This document shows, one piece after another, positions 60,316 through 64,000 of a stretch of DNA of 64,000 nt. The position numbers and the translations under genes were made by a program. The DNA lies in assembly GCA_028819075.1 (NCBI GenBank), contig JAPPMM010000019.1, positions 62,001-126,000 of the forward strand, in the 5' to 3' direction. The notes under the pieces were generated by a model. It saw nothing but the letters and a program-made list of their open reading frames with translations, was not told the origin of the DNA and ran no database searches. The first letter of the stretch is position 1, and each line of letters opens with the position of its first letter. The DNA is from Gammaproteobacteria bacterium (GTDB lineage Bacteria; Gemmatimonadota; Gemmatimonadetes; Longimicrobiales; Gaopeijiaceae).

Positions 60316-61770
60316 TCAGGTCTCGATGTACGGCGTCACCAGGATGACCAGATCGCGCTGGATCGTCTGCCTGCGGTCGACGCGGAAGAGGGCGCCGAGC
60401 ACCGGGATCCTCATCAGCAGAGGAATGCCCGAGCGGCTCTCGATCTCCTCGGTCACCGCCAAACCGCCGATGACCACCGTTTCGCCGTCCTGAACCAGCA
60501 CGCGGGAAGACGCTTCCTGCGTATGGAAGATGACTCCGGCGTCGGACGCGGCCGGGGTAAACTCCGCAAAGGAGCGTTCCGCATGCAGGTCGAGCAGGAC
60601 ATGGCCTCCCTCGGCGACATGCGGGGTTACCTCGAAGACGATACCCGTCTCCTGGATTTCCACGGCAGCCGTGGGCACGACCGGAGACTGCAGTCCTCCC
60701 GCGCTTCCGGCACCTGCGTCCAGCACCCTGATCGGCGTGCGTTCGCCCACCAGGATGCGGGCGGTCTGGTTGTCCAGCACGGAGATGTACGGGGCCACCT
60801 CCATGCGAGACAGGTTGAGTGTCTCGAGCGCTTCCAGGAAGGCCAGCAGCGTGTGCCGTCCCAACACCAGCGAGGTCAGCACGGAGAGCGCGGACCCCGA
60901 GATGCGGGTTGCTGCGTTGCCGAGTGCGGAGATGGAGCTTCCGTCCAACAACACCATGTCGCCGCTGACCGCTTCGCCGGCTGCCTCGCTCCCGGGGGCC
61001 TCTGCGCCCGTCCCCCCGGTGTCTTCGCCGGGATTCGCTGCGCCGGACGGGAGCAACGAAAGGTGGCCCCGCGAGTCACGGAGATCATAAGCGACCCCGA
61101 GTTCCTCCAGACCGGTTCGGTTCACGAAGACGATCCGCGCGGAGATGGTGATCTGGGGAGCGCGGATGTCGAGTTCCTCGACGAGCGCTTCGACCTGGGC
61201 CAGCGCTCTGGGGACATCCGTCACGATGACGCTGTTGGTGGCCAGCGAGAGGGATGCGCTGCCGCGGTCGCTCAGGAGCGATTGCGCGGCGGGCAGCAGG
61301 TCGGCGGCGGTCGCGTAGCTCATGTGAAACACCCCGGTCTCGAGGGGTTCAACGTCTTCGCGCCGATTCAGGTTCTCAATGTAGTCCACCCTGAGTATGC
61401 CGTTTTCGAGCTCGCGCGCGGCCAGCCCGTGCGAATCGAGAATGACGCGAAGGGCTTCGTCCCAGGGCTGGTCCCGGATATCGGCCGACACGATGCCGGA
61501 CACGTCGGCCCCGGGGACGATGGAGATGCCCGCGAACTCCGAGAATGTGAAGAGCACGTCCCGGAGGGGAGCGGAGACGAAGGTGGCGGTGATGCGCGGT
61601 TCCCCGGGCGGCGGCTGAGCAACCTGCCGTGCGAGCATTGCAGGGGTAGCCTCGCCGGCGAGGTGAACATCCCGGGAGCCGGGCGCACCTGGGGACGCCT
61701 CGCCGTGGACGACGGAAACACTCATCCACGGCCACCCAAGGCACAGCCACGCGGTCAGCATCGGTCTCAT
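60316..61770 (-). CDS. pilQ: Type IV pilus secretin PilQ
   Basis: 484 residues, short for a secretin. Signal peptide, an STN/N0 domain (ITATFVSAPLRDVLFTFSEFAGISIVPG), one N1 domain (TNSVIVTDVPRALAQVEALVEELD) and the secretin core (EVAPYISVLDNQTARILVGERTPI, VVIGGLAVTEE, IPLLMRIPVLGALFR, DLVILVTPYI). No AMIN domains. Forms the outer-membrane gate for pili. Overlaps pilP (ATGA). Confidence 0.94.
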   Translation of the reverse strand: MRPMLTAWLCLGWPWMSVSVVHGEASPGAPGSRDVHLAGEATPAMLARQVAQPPPGEPRITATFVSAPLRDVLFTFSEFAGISIVPGADVSGIVSADIRDQPWDEALRVILDSHGLAARELENGILRVDYIENLNRREDVEPLETGVFHMSYATAADLLPAAQSLLSDRGSASLSLATNSVIVTDVPRALAQVEALVEELDIRAPQITISARIVFVNRTGLEELGVAYDLRDSRGHLSLLPSGAANPGEDTGGTGAEAPGSEAAGEAVSGDMVLLDGSSISALGNAATRISGSALSVLTSLVLGRHTLLAFLEALETLNLSRMEVAPYISVLDNQTARILVGERTPIRVLDAGAGSAGGLQSPVVPTAAVEIQETGIVFEVTPHVAEGGHVLLDLHAERSFAEFTPAASDAGVIFHTQEASSRVLVQDGETVVIGGLAVTEEIESRSGIPLLMRIPVLGALFRVDRRQTIQRDLVILVTPYIET

Positions 61771-62273
61771 CGCCCCAACCTCCCTGGTGGCCGACTCAGG
61801 TGCAGCTCCCGCTGCTCTCCAATGCCGAACCGGCGGATCTCTACGATCACGTACTCCGGCTCGACCCGGAGGACTCTCATTTCGCCGAGAACCACGTCCT
61901 GGCGAAGGCGATACGTGCGTTCACCGGTGGCGCCCGCGGCCGCCGGGACCGCCGTCCCGGAACTGACCAGAGCGATGCTCTCCCCGGCGTTGGGGGAATG
62001 GATGACGCCGATGAGCCGAAGGTCCTCGAATCTGGTGCCCGCCGAGTTAGCGGGCAGAGGCCGTTCAAACGGGTCACGCCGGTCGCCTGCCGGGTAGACG
62101 AAGACTTCGCGGTCGAGACCCGGTTCGCCCGTCTCGTCGCTCAGGTTCGCGTCGGACTGCGTCCCGGAGACGCCCTCGCCGGAGGACGCCGAAGGTCGAG
62201 CCTGCTGGATGATGGTCCGGGGGACAAGCAGCGGGACCACCAGGGCGACCATGAGTAACGGTTTCACATTCAT
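61767..62273 (-). CDS. pilP: Type IV pilus assembly protein PilP
   Basis: 168 residues. A hydrophobic N-terminal segment, a disordered Ser/Glu-rich linker, then a beta domain starting with RDPFERP (typical of PilP) and IGVIHSPNAG. No lipobox Cys is seen, unlike many PilP. Links PilQ to the PilMNO inner-membrane platform. Assignment rests on operon position and the DPF motif. Confidence 0.83.
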   Translation of the reverse strand: MNVKPLLMVALVVPLLVPRTIIQQARPSASSGEGVSGTQSDANLSDETGEPGLDREVFVYPAGDRRDPFERPLPANSAGTRFEDLRLIGVIHSPNAGESIALVSSGTAVPAAAGATGERTYRLRQDVVLGEMRVLRVEPEYVIVEIRRFGIGEQRELHLSRPPGRLGR

Positions 62274-62884
62274 CGGACGACCTCCGCTGGCGTTCCGTTA
62301 GACCCGCCGAGGGCGGGCTCCGTCCCTGCCGGCGGACGGACGAATGTCTCGATCCGAAAGTGGGCGCGCACCGCCGGACCCTCCTCCACGGCCGGATCGG
62401 GGATCGAGATCATCTCGAGTTCCATCGGCGTAACGATGCGCGGCAGTGACGCGACCGCGGTGAGAAAACGGGCCACCTCGTGGTAGCCGCCCACCACGGA
62501 CATTTCGTAAGTCCGGCTCGTGTAGAACGGATTCGCTTCCTCCTCTCCGGGGCGCATGAAGGCCAGGTCTCCGAGCCCTGACCGCCGGGCCTCGGCCGCC
62601 AGTGACTCCAGAAGCGCCGGGACCTCCTCGGTGCGGGGGATCAACTGCTCGAGCCGCGCGATGTGATCCGAGTAGCGTCTCAGCCGGCTCGCAAGTTGCG
62701 CGGTCCCCTCGGGCAGCAGGTTCCGAGCGCGTTCGTTTCCGGCCTCCAACCGCTCCAGACGGCGCGTCAGCCGCTGCACCTCCCCGTCCCGGCGGCGGTG
62801 CTCGCGGTAGAACAGAGCCGCGGCCAGCGTCACCAGCACGGCCGCCAGCAGCGCGGGCCGCGAACCCGGGATCGCGATCATCAT
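62270..62884 (-). CDS. pilO: Type IV pilus assembly protein PilO
   Basis: 204 residues. One membrane helix (ALLAAVLVTLAAALFY), a coiled coil (RRRDGEVQRLTRRLERLEAGNERARNLL) and a ferredoxin-like domain (YEMSVVGGYHEVARFLTAVASLPRIV). ATG at 62884 overlaps the pilN stop (ATGA); its own stop overlaps pilP. Confidence 0.9.
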   Translation of the reverse strand: MMIAIPGSRPALLAAVLVTLAAALFYREHRRRDGEVQRLTRRLERLEAGNERARNLLPEGTAQLASRLRRYSDHIARLEQLIPRTEEVPALLESLAAEARRSGLGDLAFMRPGEEEANPFYTSRTYEMSVVGGYHEVARFLTAVASLPRIVTPMELEMISIPDPAVEEGPAVRAHFRIETFVRPPAGTEPALGGSNGTPAEVVR

Positions 62885-63507
62885 GCCGGGTTGCTCACCG
62901 ATGCGCGGGGCTGGTAGGAAACACGGAGCACAAAGGCGCTGAGGACCCACTCCGCACCGTCCGGCAGTCGTTCCGCCACCTGCTCGGTACCGACCAGGCT
63001 GACGGAAGTCAGGAAGGGAGAGACCTCCAGCCGGTTCATGAAGCGCGTCAGGGCAAAGGTGTTGGCGGTTCGTCCCTCGATCTCCACCTGGACCCTGTCC
63101 CCACCGCCCGCTTCCGCGATACGCGTCAACCAGGTGAACTCCGGCATTGCAGCCGCCACTTCATCGAGGATGTGGGACCAGACGTACCGCCCCTGGTCGA
63201 GCTCCCGGATAACCCGCACTCGCGCGGCCACGGAATCGCGTCCGGCACGCAATTGGTCCGCAGAGGAGATCAGACCGGCCAGTGCGGTCGAGTCGCCCAT
63301 GGCTTGAGTGACTCGATCCTCCAGAACTCGCTGACGATCGCGGGCACCCGGGTGAAGCAACGCCAGCACCAGGAGGGTGGCCAGCCCGGGAACGCTCGCC
63401 GCCAGGTGCCACGGCGACGCGGCTTTCGAAGGCGACGCATTCGCTGACGATCGCCGCCTGCGCGCGGCGTGGCCCGTCCCCCCGGGCATCAGGTTGATTT
63501 CGATCAC
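62881..63507 (-). CDS. pilN: Type IV pilus assembly protein PilN
   Basis: 208 residues. The N-terminal MIEINLMPGG is the conserved PilM-binding INLLP-type motif, followed by a membrane segment (LAASVPGLATLLVLALL) and the fimbrial domain (FTWLTRIAEAGGGDRVQVEIEGRTANTFALTRFMNRLE). GTG start overlapping the pilM stop (GTGA). Confidence 0.9.
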   Translation of the reverse strand: MIEINLMPGGTGHAARRRRSSANASPSKAASPWHLAASVPGLATLLVLALLHPGARDRQRVLEDRVTQAMGDSTALAGLISSADQLRAGRDSVAARVRVIRELDQGRYVWSHILDEVAAAMPEFTWLTRIAEAGGGDRVQVEIEGRTANTFALTRFMNRLEVSPFLTSVSLVGTEQVAERLPDGAEWVLSAFVLRVSYQPRASVSNPA

Positions 63508-64000
63508 CGGTCGCGACTCCGTGGGAATGAGCGCAACGCCAGACCCACCGGCAACAACAGCATGGGCGCGACCTCTTCCAGCTCGACATCAACGCAGGCA
63601 TCGGGACGGACGGGAATTCGTTCGAAGGGGTTGGCGACGTGTGTTTCGACGGAGAGGATGCGGCCCAGCGCCTCGGCCAGACCCGGGATCCGGGCACCCC
63701 CGCCGCTCAGGTAGACGCGCCCTAGACCAAGGTCGGCGGACCTCGTCTTCAGGAAGGCCGACGCCCTCCCCAGTCCCACGGCCATTTCGTCCGCGGCGGA
63801 CTCGATGACCGCCCGTAGGCCGGGCGATACCCGCTGACCGCGAATCATGGCTTCCGTAGACCGTGCCCCCAGGCCCGTCTCCCGCTGGGCGGCCTTGCAC
63901 AGGGAGCGCACGCCGAAGTGGAAATCGCGCGTGACAGCGGGGATTCCTTCCTCCACAACGACCACAGTGGTCGTCTCCCAGCCAATGTCGGCGGCCATAA
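63504..64000 (-). CDS. pilM: Type IV pilus assembly protein PilM, N-terminus beyond window
   Basis: Only the C-terminal part (about 165 residues) lies in the window. Actin-like ATPase features: VYLSGGGARIPGLAEALGRILSVETHVANPFERI and an Asp/Gly phosphate region (AADIGWETTTVVVVEEGIPAVTRDFHFG). Cytoplasmic partner of PilN. Confidence 0.88.
   Translation of the reverse strand, partial: MAADIGWETTTVVVVEEGIPAVTRDFHFGVRSLCKAAQRETGLGARSTEAMIRGQRVSPGLRAVIESAADEMAVGLGRASAFLKTRSADLGLGRVYLSGGGARIPGLAEALGRILSVETHVANPFERIPVRPDACVDVELEEVAPMLLLPVGLALRSFPRSRDR

Overview
The window is GC-rich, gene-dense bacterial DNA from a diderm. It encodes a TonB-dependent receptor, outer-membrane barrels, a PilMNOPQ type IV pilus assembly system and an HslVU protease. 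The best fit is the FCB group and most plausibly Gemmatimonadota. The reasons are high GC, a PorV/PorQ-like barrel beside a giant secreted protein with a type IX-like C-terminal domain, and a single long atp operon whose b and a subunits carry N-terminal extensions. This placement is an inference from gene content; there is no rRNA gene. Almost all genes are housekeeping and packed tightly, with many ATGA or GTGA stop/start overlaps.

Layout. 1-3594 (minus): cupin, metallopeptidase lipoprotein, aroB and a truncated acyl-CoA synthetase form one overlapping operon. 3752-14619 (minus): a five-gene surface operon (TonB receptor, 1346-residue secreted protein, PorV-like barrel, small barrel, lipoprotein) ends at a strong hairpin terminator. 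15060-20942: pbp1A, a convergent thymidine phosphorylase, then ruvX-mltG-thiE. 20962-29187 (minus): complete ATP synthase operon atpZ-I-B-E-F-H-A-G-D-C followed by a PHP phosphoesterase. 29503-32405 (plus): MoxR ATPase, CorC-like protein and a gamma-carbonic-anhydrase-like protein. 32398-37614: prepilin peptidase, SpoU methyltransferase, thiD, PNP and a CNT nucleoside transporter. 37921-46273 (plus): a proteostasis block of dnaK, htrA, tRNA-Leu, tig, clpP, clpX and engB, plus a small exported protein. 46290-50687 (minus): argF-gcvT-moaB and a sigma-54 activator. 51211-52467: a lone AAA/DUF4143 ATPase. 52544-60192 (minus): aroC-aroK-topA-xerC-hslV-hslU. 60316-64000 (minus): pilM(partial)-N-O-P-Q.

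The most interesting signal is regulatory. dnaK has no CIRCE element in its leader. It has a textbook sigma-54 -24/-12 promoter (37851-37865) preceded by two copies of a 15-bp palindromic site, CTGCC-ATTYT-GTCAG, 31 bp apart. The same palindrome occurs twice more in the window (50742-50760, a perfect 7-bp inverted repeat, and 50818-50832), both upstream of argF. The last gene of that argF operon is a sigma-54-dependent activator with an intact GAFTGA loop. This suggests a sigma-54-controlled chaperone regulon whose activator is encoded here and may regulate itself. In the same intergenic region, four TTTCTRCC-like elements sit at exactly 23-bp spacing in front of the DUF4143 ATPase gene.
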